The translations under genes were made by a program, and so were the position numbers. A stretch of DNA of 64,000 bases from Microbacterium sp. MYb66 (GTDB lineage: Bacteria > Actinomycetota > Actinomycetes > Actinomycetales > Microbacteriaceae): the NCBI RefSeq assembly GCF_002979435.1, contig NZ_PCOV01000003.1:186001-250000 (forward strand), written 5' to 3'. Under the pieces are notes generated by a model. That model searched no databases. It was not told where the DNA came from and saw only the letters and a program-made list of their open reading frames with translations. This document shows, in pieces, positions 51,315 to 59,312 of the stretch; positions within the stretch are counted from its first letter, which is position 1, and each line of letters begins with the position of its first letter.

Positions 51315-51556
51315 GAGCTTCTCCGGGGGACGACGATGGTGGGATCTATCCGCTTCGCGTGCTTCTTGTGCACGGCCTGTCTGGTCACGCCCAGGGCGTC
51401 GGCGATCGCCTGCCAGCTCATGCCCGACCGCAGCCCGGCCTCGACCTGCTTCAGTTCGAGGGCGTCGGCGAGGGTGCGGAGCGAGGCCACCGCGCGGAGC
51501 CCGGCTCGGGGGTCTGTCGTGTCGGCGGCGACCTGTGCGACGTCGAGGGATTCCAT
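51311..51556 (-). CDS. Small helix-turn-helix protein
   Basis: An 81-residue protein. Residues about 31-66 form an HTH, with LKQVEAGLRSGMSWQAIADALGVTR split at the turn between GMSW and ALGVTR, followed by QAVHKKHAKR. TAGGTT at 51563-51568 lies exactly six bases before the ATG and TTGACA 18 bases further up, giving a leaderless promoter. Two 16-base operator-like copies overlap both boxes, so it probably represses itself and the coupled Clp-N/SRPBCC gene. Confidence 0.75.
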   Translation of the reverse strand: MESLDVAQVAADTTDPRAGLRAVASLRTLADALELKQVEAGLRSGMSWQAIADALGVTRQAVHKKHAKRIDPTIVVPRRSS

Positions 51557-51559
51557 GCC

Positions 51560-51603
51560 GTCAACCTACGTTGCTTATCGATCAGCTGTCAACCTGGGTT
51601 GCT
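51560..51603 (-). promoter_or_regulatory. Two matched operators over the leaderless HTH promoter
   Basis: GTCAACCTACGTTGCT (51560-51575) and GTCAACCTGGGTTGCT (51588-51603) match at 14 of 16 positions and lie 28 bases apart. Each contains CAAC-N4-GTTG, a palindrome. One copy covers the -10 box TAGGTT, the other the -35 box TTGACA. Confidence 0.7.
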
Positions 51604-51713
51604 CAGGGCTGCGGTCGCCGCAGCGGACTACCGCGGTGCCGTTCCGCTGTCAACGGACCTGTGCTGCCACCGTCATCGCGCGACTCTGGTCTCTCCGACG
51701 AGAGGAGTCCACG

Positions 51714-51884
51714 ATGTCGAACCCCGACGTTTTCCCGACCGACGCCGAGCAGCCCGAGACGCAGGGCGAGGAGCCCGTCGAGGCAGAGCTCGGTGAAGAC
51801 GGTCAAGGCGACCTCGCGCCCGAGGACGAGGGTGACGGCCACAGCGGCGATGCCCCGGCCGACCTGAGGGACGGCACCGAATGA
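51714..51884 (+). CDS. Small acidic protein (56 aa)
   Basis: A 56-residue, very acidic protein (about 18 Asp/Glu, one Arg) starting MSNPDVFPTDAEQPE with no hydrophobic segment; probably disordered. GAGAGGAG lies about six bases before the ATG. Its stop overlaps the next gene's start as ATGA. Function unknown. Confidence 0.65.
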   Translation: MSNPDVFPTDAEQPETQGEEPVEAELGEDGQGDLAPEDEGDGHSGDAPADLRDGTE

Positions 51885-52189
51885 GCGGTGTCGAGGATCA
51901 GGGGTCGCGACCCCAGGACGGCCCGTCCCCTGCAGACGCGGATGCGGCAGCGAGGATCGCCGAGCATCTCGCCGAGCGCGGGGCCGCGGAGTCCCCTGCC
52001 ACCGGGGATGTACCGGCCGGCGGAGCGGGAGCCGACTCCGGTGCCGCTGAGACGGTCCGCGTCGACCCGGCGTCGCGGGCGTCGGTGCCGGACGAGTCCA
52101 CGCACAACGACGAGCCCGGTGTCGGCACGCGTCGTGCCGAGGTCGACGACGCCGATCGCGATGAGGGAGACCCCGGCCGTCGAGCCTGA
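51881..52189 (+). CDS. Hypothetical acidic, probably disordered protein
   Basis: A 102-residue protein rich in Asp, Glu, Ala, Gly and Arg. The only possibly helical part is ADAAARIAEHLAERGA (about residues 19-34). It is coupled to the 56-residue acidic gene by ATGA. It stops 18 bases before the convergent alcohol dehydrogenase stop. No family recognised. Confidence 0.6.
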   Translation: MSGVEDQGSRPQDGPSPADADAAARIAEHLAERGAAESPATGDVPAGGAGADSGAAETVRVDPASRASVPDESTHNDEPGVGTRRAEVDDADRDEGDPGRRA

Positions 52190-52206
52190 GGCCTCCCGCC
52201 ATCCGC

Positions 52207-53391
52207 TCACACCGTCGACGGATGCAGCACGACCTTGATGCAGCCGTCCTCCTTCTGCTGGAACGTGCGGTAGAGGTCGGGAGCGTCATCGAGCGGCGCG
52301 TGGTGGGTGGTGAGGTCCATGACGCCGAGCGGGTCGGCGGGGTCTTCCACCAGAGGGACCAGGTCATCGACCCAGTTCTTCACGTTGCACTGTCCCATGC
52401 GCAGGGTGATCTGCTTGTCGAACAGGGTCTTCATCGGCATGATGTCGGCATCCCCCGCGTACACGCCGCTCAAGGAGACGGTCCCGCCGCGGCGGACGGC
52501 ATCGATCGAGGCGTAGACGGCGGCCAGCCGATCGATACCCGCCTTGTCGAGCAGCTGGCGCGCCGCCGCATCCGGCAGCAGCCCCACGGCCTTGTGGACG
52601 AACTCCACTCCGGCGTTCCCGTGCGCCTCGAGGCCGACGGCATCCACCACCGAATCCGCGCCGCGTCCCTCGGTCAGCTCGCGCAGCTCGTCCACGATGG
52701 TGTCCGTCAGGTCGAACGTCTCGATGCCGTGGCGCTCCGCCATCGCGCGCCGTTCGGGCACGGGGTCGACCGCGAGCACCCGGTAGCCGCGGTGCCGCCC
52801 GACACGTGACACGAACTGCCCGACGGGTCCGAGCCCCATCACGGCGAGCGTCCCGCCCTCCGGCACCTGCGCGTACTCGACGCCCTGCCAGGCTGTGGGG
52901 AGGATGTCGCTGAGGAAGAGGTACCGCTCATCGGGCAGGTCCGGCCCGACGGGGATGTGGTTGTGGTCGGCGAGTGGCACCCGCAGGTACTCGGCCTGCC
53001 CGCCGGGGACCTGGCCGTAGAGCTTCGTGTATCCGAACAGTGCGGCACCGCTGCCGTACTCCCGTACCTGCGTGGTCTCGCACTGCGACTGCAGCCCGCG
53101 TCGGCAGAGGAAGCACTCGCCGCACGCGATGTTGAACGGGATGACCACGCGGTCGCCGATCGAGAGCTTCGTCACTCCCGCGCCGACCTCGACGACGACG
53201 CCCATCGGCTCGTGACCGAGGATGTCGCCGCGGTCGAGGAACGGTCCGAGCAGCTCGTACAGGTGCAGGTCGGATCCGCAGATGGCCGAAGACGTGACGC
53301 GGATGATCGCGTCCTCCGGCTGCTGGATGACGGGATCCGGGACGTTCTCGACCGTCACCGTGCGCTTGCCCTGCCAGGTCAGTGCCTTCAT
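52207..53391 (-). CDS. Zinc-dependent alcohol dehydrogenase, formaldehyde-dehydrogenase-like
   Basis: A 394-residue medium-chain dehydrogenase of the glutathione-independent formaldehyde-dehydrogenase-like branch. Catalytic zinc ligands are in AICGSDLHLYE and ILGHEPMGVV; structural zinc Cys are in CGECFLCRRGLQSQC. The NAD site MGLGPVGQFVSRVGR is in the second half. The C-terminal QKEDGCIKVVLHP is family-typical. GGAGAGCATC precedes the ATG. It lies 89 bases downstream of the P450 gene on the same strand and may share its transcript. Confidence 0.9.
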   Translation of the reverse strand: MKALTWQGKRTVTVENVPDPVIQQPEDAIIRVTSSAICGSDLHLYELLGPFLDRGDILGHEPMGVVVEVGAGVTKLSIGDRVVIPFNIACGECFLCRRGLQSQCETTQVREYGSGAALFGYTKLYGQVPGGQAEYLRVPLADHNHIPVGPDLPDERYLFLSDILPTAWQGVEYAQVPEGGTLAVMGLGPVGQFVSRVGRHRGYRVLAVDPVPERRAMAERHGIETFDLTDTIVDELRELTEGRGADSVVDAVGLEAHGNAGVEFVHKAVGLLPDAAARQLLDKAGIDRLAAVYASIDAVRRGGTVSLSGVYAGDADIMPMKTLFDKQITLRMGQCNVKNWVDDLVPLVEDPADPLGVMDLTTHHAPLDDAPDLYRTFQQKEDGCIKVVLHPSTV

Positions 53392-53480
53392 GATGCTCTC
53401 CGCTCGTCGGTCCGTCTCGGCCCAGGCTGGCCGCTCGACGTTCCGACGCCAACCCGGTTGACAGCCGCGCGGCCCCGGGT

Positions 53481-54809
53481 TCAGTGGAACGGGCAGCCCC
53501 GCCCCGAGCCCGCGGCTCGCACCTTCCCACCGGATGACGGCTTGGTCGGCAGGCGACGGCGGTTCACGTCGAGACCGGCGTCGAGGATGTCGAGTCGAGG
53601 ATCGCTCAGCACGGTGATCGCGGCGGAGAGTCCCGCGATCACGAGCTTCTCCCCCGGGCAGCGATGTCCGGTCGCGACCTCCGCGCCGCCCTGCGGGATG
53701 AAGGTGCGCACCGACTCGTGATCGGTGACATCGGCGAACCGCTCCGGAGCGAAGCGATGCGGGTGGGCCCAGGAGTGCTCGTCGGTGTTCGTGCCCAGGA
53801 TGTCGAGCACCACGCGACCGCCCGCCGGCACGCGCACCTCGCCGATCTCGATGTCGACGAGCGCGCACCCGGGCAGCATCGGCACGAACAGCGCCGTCCG
53901 GCGCACCTCCTGCGCGAACATCGTCGCCAGGGTCCCACCGACCACGTCGCCGCGCTCCTCGGCTTCGGCGGCGATGCGTGCTCGCCACTCCGGCCGGTCG
54001 TGCAGCTCCTTGGCGGCGAAGGCGACGAAGCGCGCCGCGGCGATCATCGGGCGGATGCTGTTCTGCAACTCGACACCCGCCACGCTCGAGGGGAGAAGCC
54101 TCCCGTCCGGCGTGCGGTGCGCACCCCACAGGGCCAGTGCCGTGCCGTCTTCGGCAGACAGCGTGCCGTCGCGCACGGCCTCGATGAGGCGCTTGGCATG
54201 CCGATCGGACCAGAGCCGATTCATGACCGCGGCGAGGTACTCGGGCGAATAGGGGACGCCGAAGCCGTCGACGATCTGAGCCAGCCGTGCCGACCATCGG
54301 GTCTTCGCCGCCGGGGTGCCGGGGAGGCCGGCCCAGCCCATGATCGCGCGGCCGAGAGCGCCGACCGCCGCGTCGTAGGCGCTGCGCGTGCCGCCGGCGA
54401 GCCAGGCATCGCGTTCGGAACGCCACTCGCGTTCCAGCCACGGTGTCAATCGGGCGACCTGTTCGTCTTCGTAGGCGACCTCCACGAAGGTCGCCTTGCG
54501 GTGGCGGTGCGCCGCGCCGTCGAGGCTGTGGACCGAACCGTGGCCGAACAGCGTCTCCTGCACGATCCCCGGCATGGCCCCGGAACGGGCGATACGGGAC
54601 TCGTCGTAGAAGAGATCGATGCCCTCCGCACCCCGCACCAGCACCGCCTCGTCGCCGAGCAGACGCAACGGCGCGGAGCGGGCGCCCTGCCGGGCTCGCC
54701 GCCAGATGCGCTCGCCGAAGTCATAGCCGCGGGTGAGAAGGGAGGGGGAATCGTCATGCACGACCGCGTCGACCGCGTTCGAAACCCGTGAGGTCAGTCT
54801 CTGGAACAT
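53481..54809 (-). CDS. Cytochrome P450, CYP152-type fatty-acid peroxygenase
   Basis: A 442-residue P450 of the peroxygenase class, which uses H2O2 directly on fatty acids. The heme ligand is Cys384 in GHRCPGE, the ExxR motif EVRR is at 301-304, and IPQGGAEVATGHRC precedes the Cys as in P450-BS-beta. The Arg-Pro pair that binds the fatty-acid carboxylate is Arg253-Pro254 in NSIRPMIA, replacing the usual acid-alcohol pair. At the position of Gln85 in the hydroxylase P450-BS-beta it has His94, as in the alkene-forming decarboxylase OleT. It is divergent from an SRPBCC gene, with an inverted repeat between. Confidence 0.9.
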   Translation of the reverse strand: MFQRLTSRVSNAVDAVVHDDSPSLLTRGYDFGERIWRRARQGARSAPLRLLGDEAVLVRGAEGIDLFYDESRIARSGAMPGIVQETLFGHGSVHSLDGAAHRHRKATFVEVAYEDEQVARLTPWLEREWRSERDAWLAGGTRSAYDAAVGALGRAIMGWAGLPGTPAAKTRWSARLAQIVDGFGVPYSPEYLAAVMNRLWSDRHAKRLIEAVRDGTLSAEDGTALALWGAHRTPDGRLLPSSVAGVELQNSIRPMIAAARFVAFAAKELHDRPEWRARIAAEAEERGDVVGGTLATMFAQEVRRTALFVPMLPGCALVDIEIGEVRVPAGGRVVLDILGTNTDEHSWAHPHRFAPERFADVTDHESVRTFIPQGGAEVATGHRCPGEKLVIAGLSAAITVLSDPRLDILDAGLDVNRRRLPTKPSSGGKVRAAGSGRGCPFH

Positions 54810-54832
54810 CCTCCGACCGTGGCAGGCACGAA

Positions 54833-54859
54833 GGGAACACTCCAGGGGGGAGCGTTCCC
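54833..54859. promoter_or_regulatory. Inverted repeat between P450 and SRPBCC genes
   Basis: GGGAACACTCC (54833-54843) and GGAGCGTTCCC (54849-54859) are complementary at ten of eleven positions around AGGGG. It lies 23 bases before the P450 start, within the divergent promoter region. Confidence 0.55.
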
Positions 54860-54953
54860 GTGGTGATTGTGCTATCCGCTCCGACCGGTCCCTTTGTCAA
54901 GCACCTCGCCTGGACGAGCGGCGCCGCGCAGGATCATCACGAACGGAGGAATC

Positions 54954-55391
54954 ATGGCGACCAACACTCGAGATCTGGCCTGCACCACCGAAGACGTGTT
55001 CCGTGTGCTCGGCAACGGCTGGCTTTATCCCGCATGGGTGGTCGGTGCCTCCCGGATGCGGGACGTCGATGCGGACTGGCCCGCCGTCGGGGCGCAACTG
55101 CATCATTCCTTCGGCGTGTGGCCCGCTCTGCTCGACGACACCACCGAGGTGCTCGCATGGGATCCGCCCCGTCGGGTCGTGCTCCGGGCGCGCGGCTGGC
55201 CGATGGGTGAGGCCGAGGTCACGTTGCGGGCGCGGACGATCCCGTCCGGTTGCCAGGTGCGCATCGACGAGGAGCCCGTGAAGGGCCCGGCGGTGCTGAT
55301 CCCCCGGCTGCTCACGACCCCGATGCTCCGATGGCGCAACGCCGAGACGCTGCACCGGCTCGCCTATCTCGCGGAGGGTCAGGCGAGCTGA
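54954..55391 (+). CDS. SRPBCC family protein
   Basis: A 145-residue START/Bet-v1-like protein with a deep ligand cavity in its family. The order is typical: ACTTEDVFRVLGNGWLYPAWVVGASRM as the first strand-helix unit, then RMRDVDADWPAVG, paired strands around TEVLAWDPPRRVVLRARG, and a C-terminal helix with MLRWRNAETLHRLA. The ATG at 54954 has CGGAGGAATC upstream. Divergent pairing with the P450 suggests that it binds or processes a related lipid-like compound; this is inference. Confidence 0.8.
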   Translation: MATNTRDLACTTEDVFRVLGNGWLYPAWVVGASRMRDVDADWPAVGAQLHHSFGVWPALLDDTTEVLAWDPPRRVVLRARGWPMGEAEVTLRARTIPSGCQVRIDEEPVKGPAVLIPRLLTTPMLRWRNAETLHRLAYLAEGQAS

Positions 55392-55413
55392 GGATCGATG
55401 GACCGCGGAGGGA

Positions 55414-56427
55414 TCACTCCCCCGCACCCTCTTTGAACTGACGTTCCCAGTCCCGGAGCTCGGACCGCCCGATGAGCGAATCGAGCGACACCTGGAACAG
55501 CAGTCCCCGGCGGGCGTTGACCTGCTTGATGTTGTCGACGATCTGAGTGGTCACGGCCGCCAGCGCCTCACGGACCTCGCCGACGCGCTCGTCCGGGGCG
55601 TCCCAGAGGTCGGGGCGGGTGAGGAGGTCGAGCAGGTAGTCGGGTTCCAGGGCGGCGACGAGGCGTGCGAGCTTGTCGGAGTACTCCGCCTCGGCGAGCA
55701 CGCTCTGATCTTCGCCCGCTTTCGCGTCCAGGCGCACGAAGAGCTGCTCGACGTGGGAGGCGAGCGCGTCGATGCCCGCAGCCGTCTCCGCGGCGACGGG
55801 GTTGTTCGGCACGTTCGCATAGTCGACGCGCAGTTCACGCAGACGGCTCACCCGCTGGCGGATGCCGGCGGGGACCGGGTCGGCGGAGGTCACCGCCTTC
55901 GGTGCTCGGCGTCGGCGGGCGAGAACGCCGATCGCGGTGCCGGCCGCGGCGAGGACGACCACTCCGCCGATCACGACGGGAAGCAGCCAGTCCGCACCCC
56001 CGCCTTCGGACCCTCCGCCCGGCGAGGTCGGCGTCTCCTCGGCGATCTGCTGCACGGTCTCGACCAGCGCGGTCTGCGTGTCGCCACCGGCCGCGGTCTC
56101 GTTCTCGTTGGCGATGCGCATCGCCTCGGCCCCGTCGATCGAGACCGAGCCGGCCATCAGGTCGTTCCCGATCGCGAGCACCACGGTCTGCTGATCGGCG
56201 GCATCGGTGAGCTTCTCGAGGATGTACGTGCTGTAGGGGCTGTCGAGGCCGGCGTCCTTCGGCAGCACCACGACCGCGATCGAGCCGTCGGTCGGCACGG
56301 CGCCCGTCAGGGCCTCCGTCAAGGCCGACTCTCCCTGCATGCCGGGAGCGACATATACGTTTCCGGCGTCGAGACCGGCGATCGCGTCGTCGATCCACCC
56401 CGAGCCGGATGCCGCGGAGATGACCAT
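55414..56427 (-). CDS. Membrane protein with TPM-like domain (DUF6676/Rv1476-like)
   Basis: A 337-residue protein. An N-terminal extracytoplasmic-type domain of about 140 residues (VYVAPGMQGE, SIAVVVLPKDAG, TVVLAIGNDLMAGS) resembles the Rv1476/TPM fold. A membrane helix follows at about 147-170 and then a long helical cytoplasmic part with RVSRLRELRVDYANVPNNP. The ATG at 56427 was preferred to a GTG two codons earlier because GAGG lies five bases before it. It starts seven bases after the VWA gene and is likely its partner. Confidence 0.7.
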   Translation of the reverse strand: MVISAASGSGWIDDAIAGLDAGNVYVAPGMQGESALTEALTGAVPTDGSIAVVVLPKDAGLDSPYSTYILEKLTDAADQQTVVLAIGNDLMAGSVSIDGAEAMRIANENETAAGGDTQTALVETVQQIAEETPTSPGGGSEGGGADWLLPVVIGGVVVLAAAGTAIGVLARRRRAPKAVTSADPVPAGIRQRVSRLRELRVDYANVPNNPVAAETAAGIDALASHVEQLFVRLDAKAGEDQSVLAEAEYSDKLARLVAALEPDYLLDLLTRPDLWDAPDERVGEVREALAAVTTQIVDNIKQVNARRGLLFQVSLDSLIGRSELRDWERQFKEGAGE

Positions 56428-56434
56428 GCCCACC

Positions 56435-58273
56435 TCAGAAGTTGTTGATCACGGACGCGAAGACGAGGTCGATGCGTTCGGCGTCCGAGGCGTCGAACAT
56501 CTGCCCGCCGGTCGCGTCGGCGATGCGCTGCAGCGCCGAGGTGTCGGCTCCCGACCCGTAGGCGATGGGGAAGATGCGCACCGGGGCGTCGGAGCCGCCC
56601 TCGGCCGTGCTCTTGCCGATCTTCGCGATCAGGGAATCGAGCGACGTGGTCGAATCGGTGTCCTCGCCATCCGAGAGGACGACGATCGCGTTGATGCGTC
56701 CCGGCTCCGCGCGCTCGCTCATGGCCTCGTAGGCGGTGAGGATCGCGTCGTACAGCGGCGTCCCGTTCCGCTGGGCGTAGCGGAGGTCATCCAGCGAGGA
56801 GTCGAGTTTCTCGCCGTCCGCGCCCAGCGCCGTGACGTCGCGCAGCACCTGGATACCCTCGCCCTCCTGCGACGAGACGCCGGTGGTGAACGCCCAGACG
56901 CCGACCTCGTCGGTCGAGCGGAAGTGGTCGAGCGTCGTCTGCGCACCTTCGATCGCGCCGTCGAGCCGCGAACGGCCGTCTCCGATCGGATCGTCCATCG
57001 AGCCTGAGATGTCGATCAGTTCGAGCACGGACGAGGGTTTGCGCACCTGGGTCCACTGGTCGATCGCCGTGGAGATGACATCGACCTCGGGCTTGGGCAG
57101 TGTGACCGTCGGCTGCGCCGGGTCGACGCCGAAGTTCGCGGTGAACAGGTCGCCCAACGGCACGGACTCGTCCAGCGGGCGGAAGCCGTACTCGGGGAGG
57201 ATCTCCTGCGCCGGAGTGCTCTGCAGGAACTCCGCGAAGGCCTCGCCGGCCGTGCGCTGCTCAGGGGTGACCCAGTCCGCGCCGAGGACGGTGACCGGGT
57301 TGTCCGACCACATCGAGCCGCCCGCAGGATAGACCGCGACGAGCTTCGTCTTCGGCGGGGTCAGGGTCTCCCCCGGCTGCACGGTGTGCGAGTCGGGGTT
57401 GCCCTTGTTGTAGTTGAGCAGCGAGGTCTCCTCGAGCGCGACGGCGGAGACGTAGGCGGATCCGTCGGCACCGTTCTGCGTCTCGTCGTACAGCGTCGAC
57501 AGCACGTTGCCGGTGGTGTCGCCGTAGTGGATCACGCACTCCTCGAACACGCGGGAGAAGTCGGCGGCGGCATCCACGTCTTCGGAGGTGAGCCCTTCGG
57601 CCTTTCCGGATGCCTCGTACGACTGCATCAGGATGGTCGACAGGCCGGTGGTCGAGGTGTTCGGGTTCGTCTTCGAGATCTTGAACGCCCCCCAGATGTC
57701 CTTGCCCACACTGCCCCAGCCGCTCGGGTCCTGGCACAGGCCCTCGAGGTCGGTGATGCTGATGGGCTTGTCCGGCCAGCCGAGCGCCTTGGCCATGGGC
57801 TCCGGCATCCCGAACACCACGGGCGTGCGGGTGAACGATGCGGGCTCGCCGACGAGGGCAGGCGACGCGGCCGCGGCGACGCGATCCGTCCACACCGTGG
57901 AGGCCGGCGACCACAGGGTCGGCCACAGCGCGCGGTCGTCGCTCGGCCAGTCGTCACCCGACGTGAGGTAGCGGGCCGCGTTGCCGGACGAGACGTTCGT
58001 CGGGCGGACCGTGGCGCAGGTGTCGAGCTTCTCGTGCTCCGGGGAATCCTTGAAGGCGGTCGCCAGCTCGTCGAGCATGTTGACCTTCTCCGACGAGGTA
58101 GCGACGGCGATGTGTGTGCACCCGTCGTCCGGGAACCCCTGGCTGCCCTCGGTCGTCGGGTCCTCTCCCCCGCCGGTGCAGGCCGCGAGCACCAGCGCCG
58201 CGATGGCAGCCGTCGCCAGCGCGGCGGGTGTTCGCCGGAAGATGGTCCGTCGTGCGATGCGAGGCGCGCTCAT
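56435..58273 (-). CDS. Lipoprotein with solute-binding-like and VWA domains
   Basis: A 612-residue lipoprotein. A signal peptide ends with the lipobox LAACTGG. Residues about 45-380 resemble an extracellular solute-binding protein (ILPEYGFRPLDE near its end). A von Willebrand factor A domain then follows with the MIDAS motif DISGSMD near 420, DPIGDGRSRLDGAIEGA and VVLSDGEDTDS. TAGCCT at 58280-58285 is six bases before the ATG, so the mRNA is probably leaderless. The ligand is unknown; the VWA part suggests protein binding through a metal. Confidence 0.85.
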   Translation of the reverse strand: MSAPRIARRTIFRRTPAALATAAIAALVLAACTGGGEDPTTEGSQGFPDDGCTHIAVATSSEKVNMLDELATAFKDSPEHEKLDTCATVRPTNVSSGNAARYLTSGDDWPSDDRALWPTLWSPASTVWTDRVAAAASPALVGEPASFTRTPVVFGMPEPMAKALGWPDKPISITDLEGLCQDPSGWGSVGKDIWGAFKISKTNPNTSTTGLSTILMQSYEASGKAEGLTSEDVDAAADFSRVFEECVIHYGDTTGNVLSTLYDETQNGADGSAYVSAVALEETSLLNYNKGNPDSHTVQPGETLTPPKTKLVAVYPAGGSMWSDNPVTVLGADWVTPEQRTAGEAFAEFLQSTPAQEILPEYGFRPLDESVPLGDLFTANFGVDPAQPTVTLPKPEVDVISTAIDQWTQVRKPSSVLELIDISGSMDDPIGDGRSRLDGAIEGAQTTLDHFRSTDEVGVWAFTTGVSSQEGEGIQVLRDVTALGADGEKLDSSLDDLRYAQRNGTPLYDAILTAYEAMSERAEPGRINAIVVLSDGEDTDSTTSLDSLIAKIGKSTAEGGSDAPVRIFPIAYGSGADTSALQRIADATGGQMFDASDAERIDLVFASVINNF

Positions 58274-58305
58274 GCGCCTAGGCTACCCAGGTATCGGGCT
58301 CGGGA

Positions 58306-59130
58306 TCACGCGCTTCCTGCGCGCATGAACTCCTCGGCGGCCCGCACCTGCTCCGCAGACGGACGGATGCCGGTGTACAGCACGAACTGCTCCAGCGCCT
58401 GCAGCGTTGCGACCTCGGCGCCCGTGATCACGGCCTTCCCGGCTGCGCGGCCCGCGGCGATCAGAGGGGTCTCGGCGGGAAGGGCGACGACGTCGAACAC
58501 GACCGATGCGGCGTCGATCGCCTCCGACGAGAACGACAGGGCGTGCTCGTCCGTTCCGCCGGCCATGCCGATCGGCGTGACGTTGACCAGGATGTCCGCA
58601 TTCACCTCGCCCGGGTCGTCCGTCCAGTCGAAGCCGTAGAGGTCGGCGAGGGCCCGGCCGTTCGCCTCGTTGCGCGCGATGATCGTCACCCTCGAGAACC
58701 CCGCGTCGCGGAAGGCTGCGGCGGTCGCCTTCGCCATCCCTCCGGAGCCGCGCAGCAGCACGGTGCCGGCGGGGTCGAGTCCGTTGCGCTCGATCAGCTC
58801 TGCGATGGCGGAGTAGTCGGTGTTGTGGGCCGTGAGAACGCCGTCGTCGTTCACGATCGTGTTGACCGAGTCGATCGCGCTCGCCGAGGGATCCATCCGA
58901 TCGACGAGGGCGATGACGTCCTCTTTATAGGGCATGGATATCGCGCAGCCCCGGATGCCGAGTCCGCGGACCCCCGCGATGGCCTGCGCGAGGTCGGTCG
59001 GCGCGAACGCCTTGTAGATCCAGTTCAGCCCGAGCGCCTCGTAGAGATGGTTGTGGAAGCGGGTCCCGTTGTTGCTCGGCCGCGCCGAAAGCGAGATGCA
59101 GAGCGTCATGTCCTTGTTGAGCAGCGTCAC
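58306..59130 (-). CDS. Shikimate 5-dehydrogenase-like protein
   Basis: A 274-residue AroE-family protein. The substrate site shows ISMPYKEDV with the catalytic Lys and AHNTDYSAI with the catalytic Asp; the nucleotide motif GSGGMAKATAAAF is a variant of the usual GAGGA. LVNVTPIGMAGG is the conserved loop. The length is normal. The GTG at 59130 is six bases after TACCCT (59137-59142), a leaderless arrangement; an ATG seven codons in is the alternative. No other aromatic-pathway gene is near, so a shikimate/quinate or AroE-like side role is open. Confidence 0.85.
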   Translation of the reverse strand: MTLLNKDMTLCISLSARPSNNGTRFHNHLYEALGLNWIYKAFAPTDLAQAIAGVRGLGIRGCAISMPYKEDVIALVDRMDPSASAIDSVNTIVNDDGVLTAHNTDYSAIAELIERNGLDPAGTVLLRGSGGMAKATAAAFRDAGFSRVTIIARNEANGRALADLYGFDWTDDPGEVNADILVNVTPIGMAGGTDEHALSFSSEAIDAASVVFDVVALPAETPLIAAGRAAGKAVITGAEVATLQALEQFVLYTGIRPSAEQVRAAEEFMRAGSA

Positions 59131-59222
59131 CGCATCAGGGTACTCGCGCGCCCGCGGATTCGGGGGAGAAGGACGACGGAGGTGCCTCCGTGCTGTGCGT
59201 CCTGTCTCCTCCCGAAACCTGC

Positions 59223-59287
59223 GATCCCTGCGGGATCAGTTCCCCGACCTTCGCCGATCCCGCTGGACCGAAGTCCGTGGCGGGATC
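59223..59287. repeat. Two GATCCC/GGGATC hairpins upstream of the RNA candidate
   Basis: GATCCC-TGC-GGGATC at 59223-59237, then a larger element at 59256-59287. Its outer arms GATCCCGC/GCGGGATC enclose GGAC-CGAA-GTCC. They lie between the aroE-like promoter and the -10 box at 59301. They could be an RNA structure of either strand or a paired binding site. Confidence 0.5.
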
Positions 59288-59312
59288 GTTCATCCTCCCC
59301 TATGGTGAAGGT

